This document shows positions 24,199 through 32,553 of a DNA stretch of 64,000 nucleotides, piece by piece. Each line of letters opens with the position of its first letter. The stretch's first letter is position 1. The stretch is taken from contig NZ_AFHG01000058.1 in the NCBI RefSeq assembly GCF_000214035.2, forward strand, positions 147,460 through 211,459, read 5' to 3'. Made by a program: the position numbers and the translations under genes. This DNA comes from Methyloversatilis universalis FAM5. Its GTDB lineage: Bacteria > Pseudomonadota > Gammaproteobacteria > Burkholderiales > Rhodocyclaceae. The notes under the pieces are model-generated. The model was given only the letters and a program-made list of their open reading frames with translations, ran no database searches and had not been told where the DNA came from.

Positions 24199-25005
24199 TT
24201 ACTTGTACTTCGAATCGATTTCCCAGACCGACTTCTGCACCAGGCGCTGAACCATGCCGTCCAGCGTGATGCCGCCTTCCTGGCTGCTCGACACGCCGAG
24301 GATGGAGGAGCCCTTGGCACCGACTTCCATCTTCTCTTCGGTATAGCCCTGGGCCAGCTGTTCGGTGGTGTTGGCGTCCATGATCTTGTAGCGCATGCCG
24401 ATGATCCACACACCGGCCGCCGCACCGGTCTCGACCGAGCCGACCGCCTCGCCGGCGGCATAGCTGCCACGGCTGCCGCCGAGAATGCCGATGATGTTGC
24501 CGATCGCGCGGCCACTGATGCCTTCCTTGGCGGCGGCGACCTGCTCGGCCTTCAGGATGTCGAACTTCACCACGTACTTGGTCGTCTTGAGCTTGCCCTT
24601 CTGCAGCATCTTCTTGGCCGAACCCGGGTCGCCCATCGAGTAGGCGAGCTGGAACTCGTTCAGCAGCGGACCGAGGTCCGAGCGCTCGAGCACCTTGAAA
24701 TTGGCCTGCGACAGTTCCAGTTCGCCGAAGTCGGCGATGTTGTTCGAGGCGAACTTCTGGGTGAAGGTGGCGTTATTGCTCTTGATCTCGCCCGGCACGA
24801 CGATCACGGTCGGGCCCGGCTTGGATTTGTTGGTGTACTCGATGGCCTTGTACATGGCCTTGTCGGCACCTTCGTTCGCCTTCTGCGACACGCTGCTGCC
24901 GGCGGTCGGCGAGGCGCTTTCGAACGTGGGCTGGGCGTGCGCCAGCGTCGCGATGCCGCCGAGGGCGGCGGCCAGCACGGCCGTGTGAAGTCTGCTCAGT
25001 TGCAT
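24199..25005 (-). CDS. CsgG-like exported protein
   Basis: This 268-residue protein has a signal peptide ending about residue 24 (AHA); no lipobox Cys follows. The mature sequence has the layout of CsgG/HfaB-type proteins: a beta strand TVIVVPGEIKS, ELELSQANFKVLERSDLGPLLNE (the typical CsgG phrase is 'F.VVERs.l..ll.E'), TTKYVVKFDILKAE, then a glycine-rich region and MRYKIMDANTTEQLAQGYTEEKMEVG. CsgG proper is an outer-membrane secretion pore that needs lipidation; without it this protein may be a soluble relative. It lies between an unknown exported protein gene and the transmembrane kinase gene, all on the minus strand. Confidence 0.7.
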   Translation of the reverse strand: MQLSRLHTAVLAAALGGIATLAHAQPTFESASPTAGSSVSQKANEGADKAMYKAIEYTNKSKPGPTVIVVPGEIKSNNATFTQKFASNNIADFGELELSQANFKVLERSDLGPLLNEFQLAYSMGDPGSAKKMLQKGKLKTTKYVVKFDILKAEQVAAAKEGISGRAIGNIIGILGGSRGSYAAGEAVGSVETGAAAGVWIIGMRYKIMDANTTEQLAQGYTEEKMEVGAKGSSILGVSSSQEGGITLDGMVQRLVQKSVWEIDSKYK

Positions 25006-25079
25006 GAAAGTCCCTTTCCCTGAAGTTTCCGGAACCGTACCGTTCCGTTGATCGGCCGCGCGGTCATGCTGCGCGGCGC

Positions 25080-25799
25080 TTATTTGCCTTTGCGGCTGCC
25101 CTTCTTTTCATCGGCGGCCGGCCGGGCGGCGCAGTAGCCGCCGAGCAGCCGGTTCACAACGCCGTCCGCCTGTTCCTCGATCAGCGTGCGTGCCATCGCC
25201 AGCGTGTCGCTGCCGGAATAGGATTCGGCGCTGGCGGATGCGTCGGACAGACGGGTGCCGCCCGAGGTGAGCAGTGCGTAATCGATGCTGACCGACACTT
25301 CCGGAATGTGCAGCACCGGATTCATGCCGCTGCGCGCCTCGATCAGGCCGCGCATGATCAGCTGGGCGCCGAGCTTCTTCGACGCCGCGAGTGCGGCGTC
25401 CGGGTCATTCCGGAAATAGGCATCCACTTCTGCCTGGGCCACCTGGGCGCGGATCTCCTGCTGGGTCAGCGTGCGGATGCCCAGCTTCTGCAGGCGCTTG
25501 TGGATGGCGTTGAAATGCGGGCTGTAGCGGGCCTGGTCGGCGGTGATGCCCTCACCGGAGCGTTCGCCCATCACGATCATGATCTTGCGCCGCTTCAGTT
25601 CGTCCAGGCAGGGCTGGGGCAGGGCGGCCAGACCGGCGCTGGCGGCCGCGGTGCGAGCGGCGTCCTCGGCGGCATCCTTCTGCGCGTCCTCGGTGAAGCT
25701 GAAGGCGCTCGCCGACTGCACCGAGAAGGCAAGCACCAGCGTGCCGGTACAGCGGATCAGCGCGCGCAGGCAGCAGGCAGTGGAGGTCAGGCGCGCCAT
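25080..25799 (-). CDS. Exported protein of unknown function
   Basis: This 239-residue protein has a signal peptide ending about residue 32 (ASA). The mature part begins with an Ala/Asp-rich helix, then DELKRRKIMIVMGER, HKRLQKLGIRTLTQQEIRAQVAQAE, KKLGAQLIMRGLIEAR and SVSIDYALLTSGGTRLSDASASAESYSG. The order (strand, helix with 'I.TLTQ.E', strand 'A..LI.G.I.A', strand 'V.Y.L....GT') recalls periplasmic CsgG/FlgT-type nucleoside-like folds, but the similarity is weak and no family is claimed. The C-terminus is basic (KKGSRKGK). It is the first gene of the minus-strand set with the CsgG-like and kinase genes, 74 bp upstream of the former. Confidence 0.65.
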   Translation of the reverse strand: MARLTSTACCLRALIRCTGTLVLAFSVQSASAFSFTEDAQKDAAEDAARTAAASAGLAALPQPCLDELKRRKIMIVMGERSGEGITADQARYSPHFNAIHKRLQKLGIRTLTQQEIRAQVAQAEVDAYFRNDPDAALAASKKLGAQLIMRGLIEARSGMNPVLHIPEVSVSIDYALLTSGGTRLSDASASAESYSGSDTLAMARTLIEEQADGVVNRLLGGYCAARPAADEKKGSRKGK

Positions 25800-25894
25800 T
25801 GAATTTTCCGGCGTTGGAATACCGCTGGACTATAGCAAAGCCGGACAGGGCGTCTGCCGGCGCTTCTGCGCCGGGTGTTGCATAGCGCACGAAC

Positions 25895-25925
25895 GCCTGC
25901 CGGCCAGTGGGTCTGGCCGGCAGGC
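25895..25925 (-). terminator. Strong hairpin after psiF
   Basis: A perfect 13-bp stem (25895-25907 with 25913-25925) and 5-nt loop begins 5 nt beyond the psiF stop on the minus strand. No T-tract follows, so termination may need Rho or the hairpin may stabilise the transcript end. It separates psiF from the exported-protein gene downstream. Confidence 0.5.
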
Positions 25926-25930
25926 GGGCA

Positions 25931-26245
25931 TCAGGCTTTCACGCAGTCCGCAATGAAGGCCTTGCGTTCGTCACCCTTCAGCGCCTTTTCGCGGGCGTCC
26001 GCGCGGCATTGCTTGCGGCGGTCGGCGAGCGCGGTCTTTTCCTTGCTGTCGACGCTCTTGCCGGCGGACAGGCACTGGCTCATGAAGCTGCTGCGCTCGT
26101 CGCCTTTCAGTGTCTTTTCCTTCGCTTCCTTGTTGCAGGCGCGCATGCGGTCCTGCTGGGCGCCCGCGCTTGCGGTGCCGGGGAAAAGAAGGGATACGGA
26201 AAGCCCGATCAGGGCGAGAGCGAACGTACGGCGGATGTGCGGCAT
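25931..26245 (-). CDS. psiF: PsiF repeat protein
   Basis: This 104-residue exported protein has a signal peptide ending about residue 27 (ASA) and two PsiF repeats: 'MRACNKEAKEKTLKGDERSSFMSQCL' type and 'RKQCRADAREKALKGDERKAFIADCV' type, each with two cysteines that probably form a disulphide. PsiF proteins were named for phosphate-starvation induction in E. coli, where the gene lies by phoA; their job is unknown. A strong AGGAGG ribosome binding site fixes the start at 26245. A GC-rich hairpin (26286-26316) lies in the 106-bp gap to hprK. No Pho box was recognised by eye. Confidence 0.9.
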   Translation of the reverse strand: MPHIRRTFALALIGLSVSLLFPGTASAGAQQDRMRACNKEAKEKTLKGDERSSFMSQCLSAGKSVDSKEKTALADRRKQCRADAREKALKGDERKAFIADCVKA

Positions 26246-26351
26246 GACTGACCTCCTGACTGTGTGACGGATGGAAAGACAGAACGCGTGCAGCCGCCCT
26301 GTCGGCGGCCGCACGCATCGTATGCCTATGTCATCGTCATGTACAGTCGGG

Positions 26352-27287
26352 TCAGCCGTCCTCCCCGCCGAGGGCGCGGCGCTGCCGCTCGACGAATTCC
26401 AGCGTGGAATCAATGCCGCGGAAGCTCAGGATGGTCGTGCGCACGGCGGCCTCCACCAGCACCGCCAGATTGCGGCCGGCCGCTACCGGGATGACCACCT
26501 TGCGTATCTTCACGCCGAGGATGTCCATCATTTCGTTGTCCAGCGGCATGCGGGTGGCTTCCGGCAGGCCGCTCACCTGCTTCTGCAGATGCACCACCAG
26601 CTGCAGCTTCATCTTGCGACGACAGGCGGTTTCGCCGAACACGGTGCGGATGTTCAGCACGCCCAGACCGCGCACTTCGAGGAAATCCTTCAGCAGTTCC
26701 GGGCAGCGGCCTTCCAGCACGTTCGGCGCGATGCGCGAAATGTCGACGCAGTCGTCGGCCACCAGGCCGTGGCCGCGCGAAATGAGTTCCAGCGCCAGTT
26801 CGCTCTTGCCGACCCCGGAATCTCCGGTGATCAGCACGCCCATGCCCAGCACGTCCATCGACACGCCGTGCAGCGTGGTCTGGTCGGCCAGCGACCGGGC
26901 CAGATAGGCGCGCAGCTGGTCGATCACCGACGCGGCGCTGCGCTGGGTCGTGATCAGCGGGATGCCGCGGTTCGCGCAGCCGGCGCGGATGGCGGCGGGC
27001 GGCTCGGCGCCGTCCGCCACGATGAAGGCCGGCGGGCGGGCGTCCAGCAGGGTTTCGACGATGTCCTCGACCTTGCGGGTGGGCACCGATTCGGCCCACA
27101 GGATTTCCGGCACGCCGATGACCTGGATCCGGTGGGTGTGGATGGTGTTCAGGTGGCCGACCAGATCCGCCGGCGACAGGCCGGTCTGGTCGGCGATGAT
27201 GAGCGTTTCACCGCCTCCGCACTGCCACTGCAGGCGCAGGCGGTCGCGGTTGTCCTCAAACAGCCGCGCGACGCTGAGCTTCCGCAT
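26352..27287 (-). CDS. hprK: HPr kinase/phosphorylase
   Basis: This 311-residue bifunctional enzyme phosphorylates and dephosphorylates a serine of HPr-type phosphocarriers. It has the N-terminal DRTGG-like domain (IIADQTGLSPADLVGHLN) and a C-terminal kinase domain with Walker A GDSGVGKS (155-162), the LVADDCVDIS segment and the HprK signature region LEVRGLGVLNIRTVFG. In proteobacteria it usually accompanies ptsN and regulates the nitrogen-related PTS rather than sugar uptake. Its start lies 32 bp inside ptsN in another frame, so the two are translationally coupled. HPr and Enzyme I genes are not in the window. Confidence 0.95.
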   Translation of the reverse strand: MRKLSVARLFEDNRDRLRLQWQCGGGETLIIADQTGLSPADLVGHLNTIHTHRIQVIGVPEILWAESVPTRKVEDIVETLLDARPPAFIVADGAEPPAAIRAGCANRGIPLITTQRSAASVIDQLRAYLARSLADQTTLHGVSMDVLGMGVLITGDSGVGKSELALELISRGHGLVADDCVDISRIAPNVLEGRCPELLKDFLEVRGLGVLNIRTVFGETACRRKMKLQLVVHLQKQVSGLPEATRMPLDNEMMDILGVKIRKVVIPVAAGRNLAVLVEAAVRTTILSFRGIDSTLEFVERQRRALGGEDG

Positions 27288-27744
27288 GCGCAGGCTGCCA
27301 GGCAGTGAACAGGGTATGGATGGCGGCCACTTCGGTGGCCTGCAGCAGCTGTTCGCGGAAAGCCTTGTCGGCGAACATCTGGGCCAGTTCGGACAGGATC
27401 TGCAGGTGCAGTTCGGTCGCCTGTTCAGGCACCAGCAGCACGAACAGCAGATTGACCGGGCGGCCGTCCGGCGCGTCGAAGGCGACCGGTGTTTCCAGGC
27501 GCACGAAACCGCCGATGGCTTCCTTCAGGCCCTTGATGCGACCGTGAGGAATGGCCACGCCCTGCCCCAGCCCGGTGGAACCGAGCTTCTCGCGGGCGAA
27601 CAGGCTGTCGAACACCTGGCTGCGGGCGATGCCCTGGTTGTTCTCGAACAGCAGGCCGGCCTGTTCGAATACGCGTTTCTTGCTGCTGGCCTCGAGACCG
27701 AGGCAGATGTTGGCCGCCGGCAGCAGCTTGGCGATGAGCGTCAT
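27256..27744 (-). CDS. ptsN: PTS-Ntr EIIA component (PtsN)
   Basis: This 162-residue EIIA domain of the mannitol/fructose class has its phospho-acceptor His67 in GVAIPHGRI and typical flanks (VFDSLFAREKLGSTGLG, PVNLLFVLLVPEQATELHLQILSELA). PtsN takes phosphate from NPr and regulates potassium uptake, the cell envelope and other nitrogen- or carbon-linked targets. The ATG at 27744 starts the conserved domain; an in-frame extension to 27846 has no homologous look and was rejected. It overlaps hprK by 32 bp. A TATAAT element 170 nt upstream suggests an own promoter, separate from the rpoN-hpf unit. Confidence 0.95.
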   Translation of the reverse strand: MTLIAKLLPAANICLGLEASSKKRVFEQAGLLFENNQGIARSQVFDSLFAREKLGSTGLGQGVAIPHGRIKGLKEAIGGFVRLETPVAFDAPDGRPVNLLFVLLVPEQATELHLQILSELAQMFADKAFREQLLQATEVAAIHTLFTAWQPAHAEAQRRAAV

Positions 27745-27915
27745 GACTTCACTCGAGGAGCAGCCTCGTGGAGACAGGTCACACCCGCAGGACGCGGTGA
27801 GCGGGAAAGGCGTGGAGCTTGATTCATCTGGAACGACTCCGGACACGCGGCGGGCGCGGTACCGCTGTTAACGGTCACCGCGCCGTGAAGTTGATTGCGC
27901 TGCAGCAAAAACGGG

Positions 27916-27921
27916 ATTATA
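27916..27921 (-). promoter_or_regulatory. Consensus -10 element upstream of ptsN
   Basis: On the minus strand TATAAT occurs in the 201-bp gap between hpf and ptsN, about 170 nt before the ptsN ATG. No TTGACA-like -35 is seen 17 bp upstream (GCGGAT), so activity would depend on an activator or be weak. The resulting leader of about 160 nt has no recognised riboswitch. Confidence 0.35.
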
Positions 27922-27945
27922 CGCCCGCCTCGCAGCGCATCCGCC

Positions 27946-28266
27946 TCACTCCGCCGGTTGGTGCTTCAGCGCTTCGCGCGAGTGGTCGCCAGTCTTTTCC
28001 TTGTGCTTGAGCACCTGGCGATCGAGCTTGTCGATCAGGTTGTCCAGGGTGGCGTACATGTCTTCGCTTTCGGCTTCGACGAAGATGTCCTTGCCGCGGA
28101 CGTGCAGCGTGACTTCCGCCTTCTGCCGCAGTTTTTCCACCGACAGGATCACGGAAACGCTGGTCACGTGGTCAAAGTGGCGGATCACGCGGTCGAGCTT
28201 GGTCTCGATGTACTCGCGGATGGCCGGGGTGACTTCAAGGTGATGGCCGGTGATGGTGAGGTTCAT
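27946..28266 (-). CDS. hpf: Ribosome hibernation-promoting factor
   Basis: This 106-residue short HPF/RaiA-type protein begins MNLTITGHHLEVTPAIREYIE, typical of the family, followed by KLDRVIRHFDHV and the VEAESEDMYATLDNLIDKLDRQ segment. Short HPFs bind the 30S decoding region and help form inactive 100S ribosomes in stationary phase. An AAGGAGG ribosome binding site lies 5 nt before the ATG. It follows rpoN by 45 bp on the same strand, the order conserved in many proteobacteria (rpoN-hpf-ptsN). Confidence 0.95.
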   Translation of the reverse strand: MNLTITGHHLEVTPAIREYIETKLDRVIRHFDHVTSVSVILSVEKLRQKAEVTLHVRGKDIFVEAESEDMYATLDNLIDKLDRQVLKHKEKTGDHSREALKHQPAE

Positions 28267-28311
28267 GCTGCCTCCTTTCGTTACGGGACGAAAAATGCGG
28301 GGCGATCGGTT

Positions 28312-29757
28312 TCAGATCGCCTTGCGCACGCTGACCGGCGGGATGTTCAGGGATTCGCGGTACTTGGCGATGGTGCGCCGCGCAACGACGATGCCCTGCT
28401 GGCCCAGTATTTCCGCGATGCGCGAGTCCGACAACGGACGCTTGGCATCCTCGGCGCCCACCAACTGGCGGATGAGCGCGCGGATCGCGGTGGCCGAACA
28501 GGCCCCGCCGCTTTCGGTCGCCACATGGCTTCCGAAGAAATACTTCAGTTCGAACAGGCCGCGCGTGGTCGCCATGTACTTCTGCGAGGTCACGCGCGAA
28601 ATGGTGGATTCGTGCAGTTCCAGCGTTTCGGCGATCTCGCGCAGCGTGAGCGGCCGCATCGCCACTTCGCCGAACTCGAAGAACTGACGCTGGCGTTCGA
28701 CGATGGCCTGCGACACGCGCAGGATGGTGTCGAAGCGCTGCTGCACGTTCTTGATCAGCCACTTGGCTTCCTGAAGCTGGCCGGACAGGCCGCTGCCGCG
28801 CTGGCCCTGCAGGATTTCCGCGTACAGCCGGTTGATGCGCAGCCGCGGCATCGCTTCCGGATTGAGCATGGCGGTCCATTGGCCGCGCACCTTGCGCACC
28901 ACCACGTCGGGCACGATGTAGCGGGCGTCGATCGGCGCGAACTGTGCGCCCGGGCGCGGATTGAGCGAGCGGATGAGCGACTGCGCGGCACGCAGCAGTT
29001 CCTCGTCGCAGCCGACCGCGCGGCGGATCTTGGCGAAATCGCGGGCGGCCAGCAGGTCGATGTGCTGGTCGATGATGACGCGCGCCAGCGTGGACACCGC
29101 ATCGGTCGGCAGCGCATTCAGCTGCAGCAGCAGACATTCGCGCGGGTCGCGCGCACCGACACCGACCGGATCGAAGTTCTGCAGCTGGCGCAGTGCGATC
29201 GACAGGTCGTCGAGGTCGATGTCCTCTTCCGGCGGCAGCAGATCGACCAGTTCGGTCAGTTCCTGGTTCAGGTAGCCGTCGTCGTCCAGCGCTTCGATCA
29301 GCAGGCGGATCAGCGAACGGTTGCGTTCGCTCATCTGCGACAGTGCGAGCTGGCTGCACAGGTGGTCCCGCAGCGAGGTGCCGGCGGCCTGCACGTCCTG
29401 ATAGTCGCCGTCGTCGTCATCGCCGCCGCTGCGCGAGCCGTAGCTGCCGCTTTCACCGGACCAGTCGTCCATGTCACCGCCGGCCGGGCCGTCCTGCGGA
29501 CCGTTGTCCGCGGGCGCCTCGCTGTTTTCGGACGGGCCGCTTTCGCGTTCGCGCGTCTCGCCGCCCATGCCGTCGGGCGGCGGCTGATAGCTCGTCGCCT
29601 CGCTGTCGTCGCGCTCCAGCATCGGGTTCTCGTCCAGGAAGCGTTCGATCTCCTGGTTGAACTCGATGGTCGACAGCTGAAGCAGCCGGATGGACTGCTG
29701 CAGCTGCGGCGTCAGCGCGAGATGCTGGGAAAGTTTGAGTTGCAGCGACTGCTTCAT
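28312..29757 (-). CDS. rpoN: RNA polymerase sigma-54 factor
   Basis: This 481-residue sigma-54 has region I starting MKQSLQLKLSQHLALTPQLQQSIRLLQL (activator-interacting, Gln/Leu rich), an acidic region II (about 65-115), the core-binding region III, a helix-turn-helix (TLREIAETLELHESTISRVTSQKY) and the C-terminal RpoN box ARRTIAKYRE. It directs transcription from -24/-12 promoters with enhancer-binding proteins, typically for nitrogen, motility and carbon genes. The start at 29757 is the canonical one; the open frame extends further upstream without similarity. It lies 22 bp after lptB and 45 bp before hpf. Confidence 0.97.
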   Translation of the reverse strand: MKQSLQLKLSQHLALTPQLQQSIRLLQLSTIEFNQEIERFLDENPMLERDDSEATSYQPPPDGMGGETRERESGPSENSEAPADNGPQDGPAGGDMDDWSGESGSYGSRSGGDDDDGDYQDVQAAGTSLRDHLCSQLALSQMSERNRSLIRLLIEALDDDGYLNQELTELVDLLPPEEDIDLDDLSIALRQLQNFDPVGVGARDPRECLLLQLNALPTDAVSTLARVIIDQHIDLLAARDFAKIRRAVGCDEELLRAAQSLIRSLNPRPGAQFAPIDARYIVPDVVVRKVRGQWTAMLNPEAMPRLRINRLYAEILQGQRGSGLSGQLQEAKWLIKNVQQRFDTILRVSQAIVERQRQFFEFGEVAMRPLTLREIAETLELHESTISRVTSQKYMATTRGLFELKYFFGSHVATESGGACSATAIRALIRQLVGAEDAKRPLSDSRIAEILGQQGIVVARRTIAKYRESLNIPPVSVRKAI

Positions 29758-29779
29758 GATTACCGGTTCTGGCCGTCGT

Positions 29780-30520
29780 CTACAGGCGGAAATGCTCGCC
29801 GAGATAGACCTTCCTGACGCTCTCGTTATACACGATTTCTTCTGGCCGGCCGCTCGCCAGCACCTCGCCGGCGTTGATGATGTAGGCGCGGTCGCAGATG
29901 CCCAGGGTTTCACGCACGTTGTGGTCGGTGATGAGCACGCCGATGCCGCGATCCTTCAGGAAGCGGATGGTTTTCTGGATGTCGATCACCGCGATCGGGT
30001 CTACGCCGGCGAATGGTTCGTCGAGCAGGATGAAGCGCGGCGAGGTGGCCAGCGCACGGGCGATCTCGACCCGGCGGCGCTCGCCGCCGGACAGCGCGGC
30101 GGCCGGGCTCTTGCGCAGGTGGGCGATGCCCAGTTCGTCCAGCAGTTCGTCCAGTCTTGCCTTGCGGCGCGCGGCGTCCTTCTCGTTCAGCTCCAGGATG
30201 GCGAGGATGTTTTCCTCGACGTCCAGCTTGCGGAACACCGAATTTTCCTGCGGCAGATAGGACAGGCCGGCGTGCGCGCGCCGGTGTATCGGCAGATGGG
30301 TGAGCCGCTCGCCATCCAGCTGTATCTCGCCGCCGTCGGCGCTGACCAGGCCGACGATCATGTAGAAGCAGGTGGTCTTGCCAGCACCGTTCGGGCCGAG
30401 CAGGCCGATCACTTCTCCACTGCCGACTTCGAAGGACACGTCCTTCACCACCGGGCGCGACTTGTATTTCTTGCGCAGCCGCTCGACCTTGAGCAGGCTG
30501 ACGGTCCGGTTCTCACTCAT
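29780..30520 (-). CDS. lptB: LPS export ABC ATPase LptB
   Basis: This 246-residue ABC ATPase has Walker [10 protein letters not shown] (42-50), Q-loop [13 protein letters not shown], signature [15 protein letters not shown], Walker [17 protein letters not shown] and H-loop [11 protein letters not shown]. The [16 protein letters not shown] and GLSYLPQE stretches are diagnostic for LptB, which powers lipopolysaccharide extraction by LptFGC. It starts 8 bp inside recX. The usual upstream partners lptC and lptA are not here, so the canonical lptCAB cluster is split in this genome. rpoN follows, as is conventional. Confidence 0.96.
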   Translation of the reverse strand: MSENRTVSLLKVERLRKKYKSRPVVKDVSFEVGSGEVIGLLGPNGAGKTTCFYMIVGLVSADGGEIQLDGERLTHLPIHRRAHAGLSYLPQENSVFRKLDVEENILAILELNEKDAARRKARLDELLDELGIAHLRKSPAAALSGGERRRVEIARALATSPRFILLDEPFAGVDPIAVIDIQKTIRFLKDRGIGVLITDHNVRETLGICDRAYIINAGEVLASGRPEEIVYNESVRKVYLGEHFRL

Positions 30521-30956
30521 CTTGTTCGGGCTGTTCGCGCAGTACCTTGTGAATGCTATCGGCGGAAAAGCCGCGTGACTGCAGAAATCTGGCCTGTTTC
30601 GCCCAGCTTTTCGCATCCGTCGGCCGACTGTCGAATTTCCGGGCCCACACCGCGCGGGCGCGGGCCTGCTCGTCCTGTTCGACCGAAGCCAGGGCTTCGC
30701 CCACCTCGCTGTCCGGCACGCCGCGCTGCTTCAGGTCGTGCATCAGCCGGCGGGTACCGAAGCGCGCCGCGCGCGACGCCACGAACTGGCCTGCGAAGCG
30801 GGCGTCGGACAGCAGGCCGCTGTCCTCCAGCCGGGCCAGCAATGCGGCGATCGCTTCATCGTCGCCGTCATCGCGCAGCTTGCGCGCCAGTTCGGCGCGG
30901 CTGTGGTCGCGCCGCGCGAGCAGGCGCAATGCCTTCTCGCGCAGCGCGTCGTTCAC
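30513..30956 (-). CDS. recX: RecA regulator RecX
   Basis: This 147-residue helical protein has RecX-type three-helix repeats: [54 protein letters not shown] and [16 protein letters not shown]. RecX binds RecA filaments and limits their growth. It overlaps the end of recA by 4 bp and the start of lptB by 8 bp, so it is translated together with recA. The overlap with lptB ties an envelope gene to the SOS-related pair, an unusual junction. Confidence 0.93.
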   Translation of the reverse strand: MNDALREKALRLLARRDHSRAELARKLRDDGDDEAIAALLARLEDSGLLSDARFAGQFVASRAARFGTRRLMHDLKQRGVPDSEVGEALASVEQDEQARARAVWARKFDSRPTDAKSWAKQARFLQSRGFSADSIHKVLREQPEQDE

Positions 30957-31987
30957 GCAGCGTCCGCCTTGCTGTCGGCGGCGATCACCGCCAGTTCGGG
31001 CATGGCGCAGGCGACCCGGACCTTGTTCTCGATCTCGCGGGCCATGGCCGGATTGGCGCGCAGGAACTCGCGCACGTTGTCCTTGCCCTGACCGATGCGG
31101 TCGCCGTTGTACGAATACCAGGCGCCGGATTTCTCGATGAACTTGTGCAGCACGCCCAGCTCGATGATTTCGCCTTCGCGCGAAATGCCCTCGCCGTAAA
31201 GGATGTCGAACTCGGCCTGCTTGAACGGCGGCGCCACCTTGTTCTTCACCACCTTGACACGGGTTTCCGAGCCCACCACCTCTTCGCCCTTCTTGATCGC
31301 GCCGGTACGGCGGATGTCCAGGCGGACCGAGGCGTAGAACTTCAGCGCGTTGCCGCCGGTGGTGGTTTCCGGGTTGCCGAACATGACGCCGATCTTCATC
31401 CGGATCTGGTTGATGAAGATGACCAGCGTGTTGGTGCGCTTGATGTTGGCGGTCAGCTTGCGCAGCGCCTGGCTCATCAGGCGGGCCTGCAGGCCGGGCA
31501 GCGAATCGCCCATTTCGCCCTCGATTTCGGCCTTCGGCGTCAGCGCGGCGACCGAGTCGATGACGATGATGTCGACGCCGCCCGAGCGCACCAGCATGTC
31601 GGCGATTTCAAGCGCCTGTTCGCCGGTGTCCGGCTGCGAAATGAGCAGGTCGCTCACGTTGACGCCCAGCTTGCCGGCGTACTGCACGTCGAGCGCGTGT
31701 TCGGCGTCGATGAAGGCCGCGGTGCCGCCCAGCTTCTGCATCTCGGCGATCACCTGCAGCGTGAGCGTGGTCTTGCCGGACGATTCCGGGCCGTAGATCT
31801 CGATCACCCGGCCGCGCGGCAGACCGCCGATGCCGAGTGCGATATCCAGCCCGAGCGAGCCGGTCGATACCGCCTGGATGTCGTTCTCGAGCTGGCCGTC
31901 GCTCATGCGCATGATCGAGCCCTTGCCGAACTGCTTCTCGATCTGCGCCAGCGCTGCGGCGAGCGCCTTGGCCTTGCTGTCGTCCAT
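30953..31987 (-). CDS. recA: Recombinase RecA
   Basis: This 344-residue recombinase has Walker [10 protein letters not shown] (66-74), IDAEHALD, the [21 protein letters not shown] Walker B/L1 region, [28 protein letters not shown] (L2) and an acidic-basic C-terminus. It forms filaments on single-stranded DNA for homologous recombination and triggers the SOS response. The start at 31987 (MDDSKAKAL) is canonical. A ribosome binding site AAAGGA precedes it. A -10-like element sits at 32016-32021. No canonical LexA box (CTGT-N8-ACAG) is visible in the 30 bp upstream. Confidence 0.98.
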   Translation of the reverse strand: MDDSKAKALAAALAQIEKQFGKGSIMRMSDGQLENDIQAVSTGSLGLDIALGIGGLPRGRVIEIYGPESSGKTTLTLQVIAEMQKLGGTAAFIDAEHALDVQYAGKLGVNVSDLLISQPDTGEQALEIADMLVRSGGVDIIVIDSVAALTPKAEIEGEMGDSLPGLQARLMSQALRKLTANIKRTNTLVIFINQIRMKIGVMFGNPETTTGGNALKFYASVRLDIRRTGAIKKGEEVVGSETRVKVVKNKVAPPFKQAEFDILYGEGISREGEIIELGVLHKFIEKSGAWYSYNGDRIGQGKDNVREFLRANPAMAREIENKVRVACAMPELAVIAADSKADAA

Positions 31988-32015
31988 GCGTAATCCTTTC
32001 GTCTGAATGCGGTCG

Positions 32016-32024
32016 ATTATGGCA
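32016..32024 (-). promoter_or_regulatory. Extended -10 promoter element for recA
   Basis: The minus strand reads TGC followed by CATAAT, an extended -10 with 5 of 6 matches, placed so transcription would start about 22 nt before the recA ATG. It overlaps the last codons and stop of pncC. The -35 region is poor, as is common with extended -10 promoters. Confidence 0.45.
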
Positions 32025-32538
32025 CAGTTCTTGCCACGGGGTCTTGCGGCGTCGCGCCCAGCAAAGCCAGGAGCACAGCCAGTGTATGACATGCGGATTG
32101 TCGGCGAACCGCTTCGCGGTCACCGTCGAAATGCCGGGTTTCGCTGCGTATCCGGCCATCGGCCAGCGCCCAGCCGAAGCACACGGTGCCCACCGGCTTG
32201 CCGGGTACTGCGCCACCCGGACCGGCAATGCCGGTGATCGACAGCGCGGCCGTCGCGTCCGAATGCGCGAGCGCACCGCGCGCCATCTCCAGCGCCACCG
32301 GTTCGCTGACCGCGCCATGCGCCTTCAGCGTGGCGTCGGCGACCCCCAGCATCCGCTGCTTGGCGGCGTTGGAATAGGTGACGAAGCCGCAGTCGAACCA
32401 GGCCGAACTGCCGGCGGTGGCGGTGACGATTTCAGCTACCCAGCCGCCGGTGCACGATTCCGCGGTGGCCAGCACCGCGCCTGCCGCCTTCAGCGCAGCC
32501 CCCGCGTCCACCGACAGCCGCTGCAGTTCCGCGTCCAT
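32017..32538 (-). CDS. pncC: Nicotinamide-nucleotide amidohydrolase (CinA C-terminal domain)
   Basis: This protein of 173 residues corresponds to the stand-alone CinA C-terminal domain: [36 protein letters not shown], then [23 protein letters not shown]. PncC deamidates nicotinamide mononucleotide for NAD recycling. The catalytic Ser-containing AESCTGG motif is intact. The ATG at 32538 is preferred because GAGAGG sits 6 nt upstream; the ATG at 32544, two codons earlier, directly abuts that site. The recA gene follows after 29 bp, an arrangement (cinA-recA) found in many bacteria. pgpA lies 15 bp upstream. Confidence 0.93.
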   Translation of the reverse strand: MDAELQRLSVDAGAALKAAGAVLATAESCTGGWVAEIVTATAGSSAWFDCGFVTYSNAAKQRMLGVADATLKAHGAVSEPVALEMARGALAHSDATAALSITGIAGPGGAVPGKPVGTVCFGWALADGRIRSETRHFDGDREAVRRQSACHTLAVLLALLGATPQDPVARTVP

Positions 32539-32553
32539 CGCCATCCTCTCTCG

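Noticed and set aside
15698-25799. Type VI secretion signalling cluster (kinase, FHA protein, AAA ATPase)
   Set aside because: No secretion-system structural genes (TssB/C, Hcp, VgrG or ClpV with two AAA modules) are present; the FHA protein is a cyclase fusion.
31988-32050. Possible LexA operator upstream of recA
   Set aside because: A CTGT half-site occurs, but no ACAG half at 8-bp spacing, so no SOS box is claimed.
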